From assembly GCA_949739095.1 (NCBI GenBank), contig CATIYX010000122.1, positions 1 through 11,761 of the forward strand: 11,761 bases of DNA, read 5' to 3'. A program made the translations under genes and the position numbers. The notes beneath the pieces are model-generated. The model made no database searches. It saw nothing but the letters and a program-made list of their open reading frames with translations, and was not told where the DNA came from. This DNA comes from an uncultured Clostridia bacterium. GTDB lineage: Bacteria; Bacillota; Clostridia; RUG12999. Of this stretch, positions 1 to 6,549 are shown piece by piece; the stretch's first letter is position 1, and every line of letters begins with the position of its first letter.

Positions 1-884
1 AGCACGGCAGTCACCAACAATGCCATTTTCTGCACCAGCTTGGAATAAGAATCGGTACGCAAAATATTTTGAACGCGCGCACACACTCGTTTTTCCGCGA
101 ATCCCGCCGCAGACGCCGGCGTATACTTTCCTGCTGCCTCTACCAACGCCGTGGCATAAGTGCGTTTTTGTTCTGCCGAATAGTCTTTTATCACACGGGC
201 GTCGCACGCCAATTCCATATCGCGGCGCACCTTCCTGCAGAAAAGCCAAATGAAGGGGTTAAACCAATAGATTGTCCGCAATATATATAATACAACGCTG
301 ATAAGATGGTCTTTCTGTTTTGCATGTGCCGCTTCGTGTGCAATGATGTAAGCTGTCTGCTCTGTCGCTTTATAGGCTTTCGGCAATACTACCGTCGGAT
401 GCAGCACGCCAAACAAAAACGGCGCGCTGTAAGCCTTCGTATAGCACACGCGCATTCCTTGATATATCTCTATTTCACTGTGGCGCAAAATCTGTCGCGT
501 CCGCAGATAGACACCTGTAAAAACCAATAGCTGTACTATGACGGCAGCAAAATACAAAAACACGAACAGCGCTGCCAGCAGCGCCGGAAATCCTATGGCA
601 TTTTGCTGCACGACCGGTTGTATATCCGGCACCGATACCGTCGGTTCCACACCAGATGCCGCCTGTATCTGCGCAATACTTTGCACGGAAAAGTCTCCTG
701 CCTGCCAAATGGGAATATCCCATCGAACCGGCAGCGCCAATTTCAGCAAAAAAACGCCCCAAATTCCAAAGTGCAATTGTGGAGAAAGACGTTTTCCGGC
801 AACCGCTTGAAACAGCCAAATGACGCCGGCAATGATACAGGCTTCCAGACTGTTTCGTGCCAAAACTTCCAGCATATGTAACAT
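1..884 (-). CDS. M56-family BlaR1/MecR1-type membrane metalloprotease sensor (partial, C-terminus off window)
   Basis: I translated the minus strand by hand from the ATG at 884-882. The frame stays open to the window edge, giving 294 residues with the C-terminus missing. Hydrophobic segments lie near residues 12-29, 37-53 and 100-127. The zinc protease signature HEAAH is at 183-187, followed by NPFIWLF (about 209-215) and the MELACD block with E224 and D228, as in BlaR1/MecR1 peptidases. In that family an extracellular signal activates the cytosolic zinc protease, which leads to loss of the BlaI/MecI repressor. The start overlaps the TGA stop of the repressor gene by one base (TGATG) behind an AAGGGGG ribosome site, so the two are probably translationally coupled. 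The C-terminal sensor region lies outside the window, so a beta-lactam ligand cannot be claimed. Family assignment is firm; the signal sensed is unknown. Confidence 0.9.
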   Translation of the reverse strand, partial: MLHMLEVLARNSLEACIIAGVIWLFQAVAGKRLSPQLHFGIWGVFLLKLALPVRWDIPIWQAGDFSVQSIAQIQAASGVEPTVSVPDIQPVVQQNAIGFPALLAALFVFLYFAAVIVQLLVFTGVYLRTRQILRHSEIEIYQGMRVCYTKAYSAPFLFGVLHPTVVLPKAYKATEQTAYIIAHEAAHAKQKDHLISVVLYILRTIYWFNPFIWLFCRKVRRDMELACDARVIKDYSAEQKRTYATALVEAAGKYTPASAAGFAEKRVCARVQNILRTDSYSKLVQKMALLVTAV

Positions 885-1264
885 CACGATTCCCCCTTCT
901 CATATGCTGCAATAATTTGTTTCAATTTTTCCATTTCCTGCTCTGAAATATGCCCGTCCACAAACTGCGCTACCATGCCGGACAGCGAACCCTGATATAC
1001 CTTATCCAAAAAGGACTGTCCCGCACTCCTTTGAACCTGCTCCCGTGTCACACACGGTTTGCAAACAAAGCCTGGTTCCTCGCGGGACAGTGCGCCTTTT
1101 TTCACCAGCCTATTCAAAAAGGTATAGGTTGTATTTTTGCTTGTACCGCCATGCTCCGGCTGCAAAAAATGTGCTGCAATTTCCTGTGCCGGCAAACTTT
1201 CGTTTTGCCAAATCACCTCCATAATTTCAAGTTCCCTATCTGTTATCACCGGAATCTTTTTCAT
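884..1264 (-). CDS. BlaI/MecI-family transcriptional repressor
   Basis: This is a 126-residue protein of the usual BlaI/MecI length. Residues 1-75 form the winged helix: ITDRELEIMEVIW at the start, then a recognition region with KNTTYTFLNRLVKKGAL. The C-terminal part (SFLDKVYQGSLSGMVAQF, then acidic helices) matches the dimerisation half. I chose the ATG at 1264 because GGAGGAG lies just upstream and family similarity starts there; the frame is open further upstream but without support. Staphylococcal BlaI/MecI are cut between Asn and Phe in this region, whereas the matching pair here is Q100-F101. The gene overlaps the M56 protease gene by one base, the standard repressor-sensor arrangement. 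It probably represses its own operon through the dyads at 1280-1295 and 1308-1325. The regulated genes beyond the operon are not visible. Confidence 0.93.
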   Translation of the reverse strand: MKKIPVITDRELEIMEVIWQNESLPAQEIAAHFLQPEHGGTSKNTTYTFLNRLVKKGALSREEPGFVCKPCVTREQVQRSAGQSFLDKVYQGSLSGMVAQFVDGHISEQEMEKLKQIIAAYEKGES

Positions 1265-1279
1265 TTTTTCTCCTCCTTG

Positions 1280-1295
1280 TACGAATTCATTCGTA
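1280..1295. promoter_or_regulatory. BlaI-type operator 1 (perfect inverted repeat)
   Basis: TACGAAT and ATTCGTA form a perfect 7-base inverted repeat around a 2-base centre. It sits between the likely transcription start and the ribosome site of the repressor gene. BlaI/MecI operators are short dyads with TAC/GTA-type ends at their own promoters, so this is a good autoregulation site. Binding is inferred. Confidence 0.7.
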
Positions 1296-1304
1296 TATCG
1301 TATT

Positions 1305-1310
1305 ATTATA
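1305..1310 (-). promoter_or_regulatory. -10 box of the repressor-protease operon
   Basis: The minus strand reads TATAAT here, about 40 bases before the repressor ATG. No good -35 is seen at 17 bases; TTGCAT lies 20 bases upstream, so the upstream element is weak or non-standard. The overlap with operator 2 suits repression by occlusion. Confidence 0.55.
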
Positions 1311-1325
1311 CTAACACATTCGTAT
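1308..1325. promoter_or_regulatory. BlaI-type operator 2 (imperfect inverted repeat)
   Basis: ATACTAA and TTCGTAT form an imperfect dyad that shares the ATTCGTA half-site of operator 1. The two centres are about 29 bases apart, close to three helical turns, so two repressor dimers would lie on the same face of the DNA. This site overlaps the -10 box. Confidence 0.55.
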
Positions 1326-1424
1326 GAAAAATGCAAGCACTTAGCTAAAATTGGTAATAAATTGTCATAATTTTGTTACTCCTTGCAGCACATATCATTT
1401 TGTTTCTATGCATTTTATGGCATG

Positions 1425-1464
1425 AAAAAATACCTCTTAGATATTATAATATCCGAGAGGTATT
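1425..1464 (-). terminator. Intrinsic terminator of the hisD-like operon
   Basis: On the minus strand a long hairpin has outer arms AATACCTCT/AGAGGTATT and an inner perfect palindrome (1440-1453), and is followed directly by six T. It lies about 20 bases past the stop of the fumarase-like gene. It should end that operon before the repressor promoter. Confidence 0.85.
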
Positions 1465-1482
1465 AACCAATATGTATATCGT

Positions 1483-2028
1483 TCAATTTTCTTCCCGCTG
1501 ATATAAATTTCCACCGTGAATATCGCCAATGACAATGACAGGGAAATCTTTTACGGTCAGTCGTTTAATAGATTCGCTGAGCAAATCGGGATAGGCAATT
1601 TCCTCCACCTTTTCCACACAGCTTGCCAGTAACGCGCCCGCGCCGCCCGTCGCCCCAAAATAGACGCATCCATATTTCTGCATTGCCTCGTAGACCTCCG
1701 GCAACCGTTCACCTTTGCCAATCATGCCTGTTTCCCCCAACCGAATCAATGTCGGTGCATATGCATCCATGCGCCCGCTGGTCGTCGGACCACAGGAACC
1801 AATGACCTCTCCCTCTTTAGCCGGACAGGGACCGACATAATAGATAATCTGGTCTTTCACGTCAATGGGCAGCGGTTTGTCATGCTCCACCAACTCCACC
1901 AGCCGTTTATGTGCCGCATCCCGCGCGGTATATATCTCGCCGCTTATCAGCACCTGATCACCTGCACGCAAGTCGCCCAGGCATTCCCGCCGCAGCGGCG
2001 CCCAAATTCTCTTCACCACTTGTTTCAC
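1483..2028 (-). CDS. Class I fumarate hydratase beta-subunit/C-terminal-domain protein
   Basis: This 181-residue protein matches the beta subunit (C-terminal domain) of iron-sulfur class I fumarases and tartrate dehydratases, which interconvert fumarate and malate or related hydroxy acids. Visible blocks are LRAGDQVLISG (20-30), RDAAHKR (36-42), IIYYVGPCP (61-69), GPTTSGRMD (80-88), MIGKG (102-106), and a KDFPVIVIGD strand near the end. The start is GTG at 2028, 6 bases after the upstream stop. In-frame GTG codons at 2019 and 2016 are better spaced from the AGAAGG sequence, so the true start may be 3-4 codons later. The alpha subunit, which carries the cluster ligands and much of the active site, is not encoded beside it or anywhere in the window. 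The substrate is therefore uncertain. It is the last gene of the hisD-like operon. Confidence 0.88.
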   Translation of the reverse strand: MKQVVKRIWAPLRRECLGDLRAGDQVLISGEIYTARDAAHKRLVELVEHDKPLPIDVKDQIIYYVGPCPAKEGEVIGSCGPTTSGRMDAYAPTLIRLGETGMIGKGERLPEVYEAMQKYGCVYFGATGGAGALLASCVEKVEEIAYPDLLSESIKRLTVKDFPVIVIGDIHGGNLYQREEN

Positions 2029-2034
2029 CTTCTT

Positions 2035-3066
2035 CTATGCTTCAATAAGGTTCAGCGCACTGTCCAGAATAAAATCCGCGCCATTCACTTCAAAAAATGT
2101 TCTGGATGCCTGTCCGTTCACACCTGTGAGTACAGCCGCAAACTTTGCGCCCATCTCTTTGGCTGCGAATAAATCCGCGCCCGCATCGCCCACCACCAAA
2201 ACCTTTTCCATCTGTTTTTTGTCATATTTTCCATGTGCCAATTCAAAATCCGAACAGGTATCTCCCAATACCGCTTTTGCAAAAGTATAGGGATGTGGTT
2301 TGGAAAGCGAAACATGCTGGAACTTTTTCTGTACTGGTTCTAGTTCATCATAAGTAATACAAAGTGGTTGTTCAAAATATTGCATGATATCCCAGTTTTC
2401 TGCCGGACGACGGAATTCCTCCCGCGGTCGTCCTGTACCCACACCCAGTCGGAATCCTGCAGTATGTAACGTTTTTAGCAATTCCTGTGTCTGTGCCAGT
2501 GGGTGCAGTGGTTCTTCTCCCTGCATCATCGCCTGTTTATCGCTGTCTGAGGCTTCATATCCGAAGGTTTCACGAAATCCTTCACTGCCGCAGTACCATT
2601 CATTAAACGCAACCTGTACCATTGTCCAGACTTCCCCCAGCCGTGCGCAATCCTTACCCGGCAGCACAGCTTGCAATAGTTCCTCCGCATGGGTATATAA
2701 ATCTGGTACACGCAGGTCTACCTGTTTATAATGGTCATAGACCTTTCTAAAATCCTCGCCACAGTCCAGTCCCAAAATGCCGGCAAACATTAAATAAGCA
2801 AGGTCCCAGTTAGTGTTAACACCCTGGTTTTTGAGCAGTACAATGGTATCGTCGCCGCAAAATACTCGGTTTGCCAATTCGCGGGCCTGCTGTCCCATCT
2901 GTTTTAAATCCAATGTTTTCGTGCCAAAATAACGTTTATCAAACGCCAATTCCATACTGCTGAGCGCCGCACAGTTCCAATAGGTCCGTTCGCTGGTAAT
3001 CACGCCGTCCATATCAAACAAAATCGTATCAAATTCTTTTAAAAAGTTTGCCGGATTCATGGTCAT
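2035..3066 (-). CDS. HAD-superfamily hydrolase, probable phosphatase
   Basis: All four HAD motifs are present in a 343-residue protein: I, FDMDG with nucleophile D18 and acid D20; II, GTGRP with T211; III, SKPHP with K256; IV, GDAGAD with D294 and D298. A helical insert of roughly 170 residues between motifs I and II acts as a large cap, so the protein is longer than typical 220-residue phosphoglycolate phosphatases. Mg-dependent removal of phosphate from a small molecule is the likely activity; the substrate cannot be read from sequence. The ATG at 3066 overlaps nothing and starts one base after the hisB-like stop, with GGAAGG just upstream; a second in-frame ATG at 3060 is possible. Its place directly after HisB- and HisD-like genes makes a histidinol-phosphate phosphatase role conceivable, but neighbours with altered catalytic residues weaken that idea. 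Confidence 0.85.
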   Translation of the reverse strand: MTMNPANFLKEFDTILFDMDGVITSERTYWNCAALSSMELAFDKRYFGTKTLDLKQMGQQARELANRVFCGDDTIVLLKNQGVNTNWDLAYLMFAGILGLDCGEDFRKVYDHYKQVDLRVPDLYTHAEELLQAVLPGKDCARLGEVWTMVQVAFNEWYCGSEGFRETFGYEASDSDKQAMMQGEEPLHPLAQTQELLKTLHTAGFRLGVGTGRPREEFRRPAENWDIMQYFEQPLCITYDELEPVQKKFQHVSLSKPHPYTFAKAVLGDTCSDFELAHGKYDKKQMEKVLVVGDAGADLFAAKEMGAKFAAVLTGVNGQASRTFFEVNGADFILDSALNLIEA

Positions 3067-3067
3067 T

Positions 3068-3682
3068 TCATCCTTCCACTTCAAATGTGATACCGCCGGC
3101 AACGCCCGCGGTCATGCCCGCCCGCTCCGGATGGATTTCCAGCGCACGTCCCAGCGCTAAGCCCACCGCGCGGTAAATTGCTTCCCAAATGTGGTGTCCG
3201 TTTACACCTTTTTGCAACTGAATTTGCAACGTGCAGCACGCGCCCTGTGCAAATCCTTCCAAAAAGGTGGACAAATCGGCACTGTCCATTCCTTCGCACT
3301 GCGCCGGAATACCCTCTGCTTCCAGATCAAAATAAGCGCGGCTCTCAAAACTCACTGCCGCAAACGCACGCGCTTCGTCAATGATACCGACTGCATCTCC
3401 AAATCCATAGACGCCCTGTGGCGTGTTTTGTTTCAATTGCGCCGCAAATGCCTTACCCATAGTGATTCCCAAATCCTCGCATACTACATGAGTCAAATCA
3501 AAATCCGGCAGCTCAATCTTTGTTTCAATGTTATACCCACTGCGCCAAACAATATGTTCAATCATATGGTTTAAAAATGGCAGGGGCGTTGTTATTTTAC
3601 TACGGTAGTCCTGTTGCACAGGCGGCGGCGTGAGCCGCACTTCCATAATGGACTCCGTTGTTTTTCTCGTCACTCGAATCAT
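3068..3682 (-). CDS. HisB-family protein (imidazoleglycerol-phosphate dehydratase-like), divergent active site
   Basis: The 204-residue length and layout match imidazoleglycerol-phosphate dehydratase, the manganese enzyme of histidine synthesis. Retained features are an N-terminal R-K-T-T-E-S block, FLNHM with H39, D102-E103 in IIDEA, and GHHIWEA with H163, H164 and E167 near the C-terminus. Differences stand out. The family block HHTVED is HVVCED (65-70), so the second of two metal-binding histidines is V66. The usual LHI before the C-terminal HH is LQI (Q153). The terminal S-T-K-G phosphate-binding motif is missing, replaced by an alanine/glycine-rich end. ATG at 3682 follows AGGAG at good spacing, 24 bases after the HisD-like stop. 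It would usually be annotated hisB. A different dehydratase substrate, or loss of activity, is equally possible. Confidence 0.8.
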   Translation of the reverse strand: MIRVTRKTTESIMEVRLTPPPVQQDYRSKITTPLPFLNHMIEHIVWRSGYNIETKIELPDFDLTHVVCEDLGITMGKAFAAQLKQNTPQGVYGFGDAVGIIDEARAFAAVSFESRAYFDLEAEGIPAQCEGMDSADLSTFLEGFAQGACCTLQIQLQKGVNGHHIWEAIYRAVGLALGRALEIHPERAGMTAGVAGGITFEVEG

Positions 3683-3706
3683 TGTCGTTGCTCCTCTCCG
3701 GCAGAT

Positions 3707-4999
3707 TTATTTCCGTTCCTTCACTGCCAGTCCGTGGGTGTCAAACCCTTCTACCTTCGCCATCAGATAGGCGTTATCGCGCACCATTTCAAAACCATCT
3801 TTGGACGCATAGCCCACAGAGGACCGTTTCAGGAAATCAAACACAGAAACGCTGGAATAAGTCTTTGCGAATCCGCCTGTCGGCAAAATCGCGTTGGGAC
3901 CCAACAGGAAGTTGCACAATGTCACAGGCGTATAGTCACCCAGCAAAATCTCGCCCGCATTTTTGATTTTGGGCAGTGTCTCAAACGGTTTTTCCGTCAT
4001 GACTTCCATGTGCTCCGGCGCATATTCATTGACAAAATCAATAGATTCCTCCAATGAATTTGTCAAAATCACGCCGCCGTAGGTATTAAAATTGGTGGTG
4101 ACAAAATCGCGGCGTTTGTCGCTGATTTTTGTCAGTTGTTTTTCCACAATCGGCAGCACTTTGTCTACCAATTCCCGGCTGTGCGTCACCAAAAGAGATG
4201 CGGAATCCGGTCCATGCTCCGCTTCAATCATCCAGTCCAGCGCCACTTTTTCCGGATCTGCTTTTTCGTCACACAAAATAATCGCTTCGCTTGGACCCGC
4301 CGGCAGTCCCGCGTCAATATGATTTGCCAGAACACGTTTCGCCGCCGTTGCATAGGCGTTGCCCGGTCCGATAATCTTGTGGCATTTGGGCACGGTTTCC
4401 GTCCCAAACGCCGCTGCCGCAACCGCCTGAATGCCGCCGACTTTATAAATGTGCTTGATACCGATAATTTTTGCTGCTGCCAAAATCGCATCGTCCACAT
4501 TGCCCTGTTCGTTGGGCGGCGTTACAACAGCAATTTCCGGTACGCCCGCTACCACTGCCGGAATTCCCAGCATGAGCAGTACGGACGGAAAACTTCCTTT
4601 GCCACGCGGTACATACAGACACACATCCACAATGGGCGTGGTCTTTTCGCCCACCAGCAGCCCTTTATCCACTTCTGTGAACCACATTTCCTCCGGCAAT
4701 TGTTTCTCGTGGAAATTGCGAATATTTTTCGCCGCATAGGTAATCGCTTCACGTGTCTTTGCGTCCAGATTTTGATAACCCGCTTCAATTTCCGCTTCTG
4801 TCACCGCAATCGCGTTTTTATCCAATTTCACACGGTCATATTTTTCCGTATAACGCACCAGCGCCTCGTCACCGTGCTGACGCACGTCCTCTGACACCTC
4901 CCGCGCCAATTCCATATGGGACGTAATATCCGTTTCCGCCCGCTTCATGATAATTTCTCTTTGCTCTTTTGAGGTTTCATCCCATTTCAAAATATTCAT
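3707..4999 (-). CDS. HisD-family dehydrogenase (histidinol dehydrogenase-like), altered zinc ligands
   Basis: This 430-residue protein aligns along its full length with histidinol dehydrogenase, an NAD-dependent zinc enzyme. The catalytic pair YAPEH (E329, H330; E326/H327 in E. coli) and the GPGNAY dinucleotide region (211-216) are present. The four zinc ligands of E. coli HisD are Q259, H262, D360 and H419. Here they read E259, H262, N363 and H422, so two of four differ, and the histidine in the GPNH block is A370. This pattern (AEHG, and N in place of D) fits the wider HisD-like group that includes sulfopropanediol 3-dehydrogenase better than true HisD, as far as I recall it. I chose ATG 4999; the frame is open to a TTG at 5035 and a GTG at 5014. 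It is the first gene of its operon. Confidence 0.82.
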   Translation of the reverse strand: MNILKWDETSKEQREIIMKRAETDITSHMELAREVSEDVRQHGDEALVRYTEKYDRVKLDKNAIAVTEAEIEAGYQNLDAKTREAITYAAKNIRNFHEKQLPEEMWFTEVDKGLLVGEKTTPIVDVCLYVPRGKGSFPSVLLMLGIPAVVAGVPEIAVVTPPNEQGNVDDAILAAAKIIGIKHIYKVGGIQAVAAAAFGTETVPKCHKIIGPGNAYATAAKRVLANHIDAGLPAGPSEAIILCDEKADPEKVALDWMIEAEHGPDSASLLVTHSRELVDKVLPIVEKQLTKISDKRRDFVTTNFNTYGGVILTNSLEESIDFVNEYAPEHMEVMTEKPFETLPKIKNAGEILLGDYTPVTLCNFLLGPNAILPTGGFAKTYSSVSVFDFLKRSSVGYASKDGFEMVRDNAYLMAKVEGFDTHGLAVKERK

Positions 5000-5066
5000 C
5001 TTTTTATCCGTCACGCTCCCTGCCGCCCGAACCAATTGTCCGCACGTTCAAATTTCATTTTCTTTT

Positions 5067-5095
5067 ATTATATAGGATTCTTCTGGAAAAAGCAA
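5067..5095 (-). promoter_or_regulatory. Promoter of the hisD-like operon
   Basis: The minus strand has TTGCTT (5095-5090) and a perfect TATAAT (5072-5067) separated by 17 bases. Transcription should start near 5060, leaving a leader of about 60 bases. That leader has no room for a T-box and no histidine codon run. Confidence 0.8.
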
Positions 5096-5122
5096 GTCCC
5101 AGCATTCATCTTTTCCTCTTGT

Positions 5123-5141
5123 TTTGAATATTTATGCAATT
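5123..5141. promoter_or_regulatory. ArgR/AhrC-type ARG box 1
   Basis: TGAATATTTATGCAA closely resembles the Bacillus AhrC box core TGAATAAAAATGCAA. It lies in the argG/hisD-like divergent region, upstream of the argG -35 box. Arginine-dependent control of argG by such boxes is established in Bacillota; binding here is inferred. Confidence 0.5.
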
Positions 5142-5153
5142 ATACATGTTTTT

Positions 5154-5170
5154 ACTTATAAAAATACATT
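5154..5170. promoter_or_regulatory. Possible ARG box 2
   Basis: CTTATAAAAATACATT is a weaker match to the same box, centred about 31 bases (three turns) from box 1. The region is very AT-rich, so chance similarity is a real risk. Confidence 0.3.
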
Positions 5171-5190
5171 ATTTTTAGTAAAAAATAGGC

Positions 5191-5219
5191 TTGTATTCTT
5201 TTCTTCTTTTTAGTATAAT
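5191..5219 (+). promoter_or_regulatory. Promoter of argG
   Basis: TTGTAT (5191-5196) and a perfect TATAAT (5214-5219) are separated by 17 bases. Transcription should start near 5226, about 34 bases before the argG ATG. Confidence 0.85.
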
Positions 5220-5259
5220 GGAGGTAACAAATTTTGAGAAAAAATGGAGGCAGAAAACA

Positions 5260-6477
5260 ATGGCAAAAGAAAAAGTGGTACTCGCCTATTCCGGCGGACT
5301 GGATACATCTATCATTATTCCGTGGCTGAAAGAAAACTATGACTATGAAGTCATTGCCGTAGCAGGTAATGTGGGACAAGGAAAAGAACTGGCAGGCCTG
5401 GAGGAAAAAGCGAAAAAAACCGGCGCCAGCAAATTGTATATTGAAGATTTGACGGAAGAATATATCACTGATTTTATTTATCCGACCATGAAAGCAAATG
5501 CTGTTTATGAAGGAAAATATCTGCTGGGAACTTCTACAGCGCGTCCCTGTATTGCAAAACGGCTGGTGGAAATCGCAGAAAAAGAAGGCGCTGTTGCAAT
5601 TTGCCACGGCTGCACAGGAAAAGGAAATGACCAGGTACGGTTTGAACTTACTATTAAAGCGCTTGCACCGCATTTAAAAATCATTGCGCCATGGCGTATT
5701 TGGGACATCAAGTCTCGTGAAGAAGAAATTGATTACGCAAAAGCGCGCGGTATTGACGTACCTGTTACCAAAGAGGACAACTATTCTATGGACCGCAACA
5801 TCTGGCATTTGAGCCATGAAGGCATGGATTTGGAAGACCCGTGGAACGAACCGCAGTATGATAAAATCCTGAAACTTATGACCACACCGGAAAACGCACC
5901 TGACAAACCGACCTATGTGGAAATTGAATTTGAAAAAGGTATTCCGGTAAAAGTTGACGGAAAAGCCCTGAAACCGGTTGAAATGATGGAATATCTGAAC
6001 AAAGTTGCGGGTGAAAACGGTGTTGGTATTGATGACATCGTAGAAAACCGTCTGGTTGGTATGAAATCCCGTGGCGTATATGAAACACCCGGCGGAAAAT
6101 TATTGTACTACGCGCACAATGAATTGGAATATATCTGCCTTGACCGTATGACGCAACAGTTCAAACGTCAAGTGGCAATCAAGTTTGCTGATTTGGTTTA
6201 TGACGGAAACTGGTATACGCCGCTACGCGAAGCACTCAGCGCATTCGTGGACAGCACACAGGAAACTGTTACCGGTACGGTTCGTGTAAAACTCTATAAA
6301 GGAAACATGATGTCAGCGGGTAGCAAATCTCCATATTCCTTGTATGACGAAGACATTGCAACCTTCAACGAAGATGAAGTTTATGACCAGAAGGATTCTG
6401 CCGGCTTCATCAACCTGTTTGGTCTGCCGCTGAAGGTTCGTGCAACCATGCTGGCACGCAACAAAAAGAACAAATAA
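5260..6477 (+). CDS. argG: Argininosuccinate synthase
   Basis: ArgG joins citrulline and aspartate using ATP to form argininosuccinate, the penultimate step of arginine synthesis in the cytosol. The protein is 405 residues, a normal length. The ATP-pyrophosphatase loop AYSGGLDTS is at 9-17. TSTARPCIAK and CHGCTGKGNDQVRFE follow in the middle, and DRNIWHLSHEGMDLEDP matches the usual substrate-binding region. The start is the ATG at 5260, nine bases after GGAGG (5246-5250); the frame is open upstream to the promoter but without a ribosome site. argH follows in the same direction, separated by 72 bases that include a hairpin. ARG-like boxes upstream suggest repression by arginine. No key residue looks altered. 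Confidence 0.97.
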   Translation: MAKEKVVLAYSGGLDTSIIIPWLKENYDYEVIAVAGNVGQGKELAGLEEKAKKTGASKLYIEDLTEEYITDFIYPTMKANAVYEGKYLLGTSTARPCIAKRLVEIAEKEGAVAICHGCTGKGNDQVRFELTIKALAPHLKIIAPWRIWDIKSREEEIDYAKARGIDVPVTKEDNYSMDRNIWHLSHEGMDLEDPWNEPQYDKILKLMTTPENAPDKPTYVEIEFEKGIPVKVDGKALKPVEMMEYLNKVAGENGVGIDDIVENRLVGMKSRGVYETPGGKLLYYAHNELEYICLDRMTQQFKRQVAIKFADLVYDGNWYTPLREALSAFVDSTQETVTGTVRVKLYKGNMMSAGSKSPYSLYDEDIATFNEDEVYDQKDSAGFINLFGLPLKVRATMLARNKKNK

Positions 6478-6491
6478 TTTTGTAATAGAAT

Positions 6492-6527
6492 AATAAGGGG
6501 CAGCTTGCCATAGCCGCCCCTTATTTT
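6492..6527 (+). terminator. Hairpin with T-run between argG and argH
   Basis: AATAAGGGGC (6492-6501) pairs perfectly with GCCCCTTATT (6516-6525). After one mismatch, GCT/AGC extends the stem over a six-base loop, and TTTTG ends the structure. It looks like an intrinsic terminator just before the argH ribosome site. No separate argH promoter is obvious, so partial read-through or mRNA stabilisation is likely. Confidence 0.7.
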
Positions 6528-6549
6528 GTGTATAAGGAGGGACATCCGC

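Noticed and set aside
475..912. A 145-residue minus-strand reading frame
   Set aside because: It is a shadow of the M56 protease gene; the true frame one register away has the HEAAH and transmembrane segments.
1345..1368. Tiny minus-strand frame of 7 codons after AAGGAG, upstream of the repressor promoter
   Set aside because: Too short and upstream of the likely transcription start, so it probably is not transcribed with the repressor.
5011..5058. 15-codon leader-like frame at the start of the hisD-like transcript
   Set aside because: No ribosome site, no histidine codons and no paired attenuator hairpins; not a his leader.
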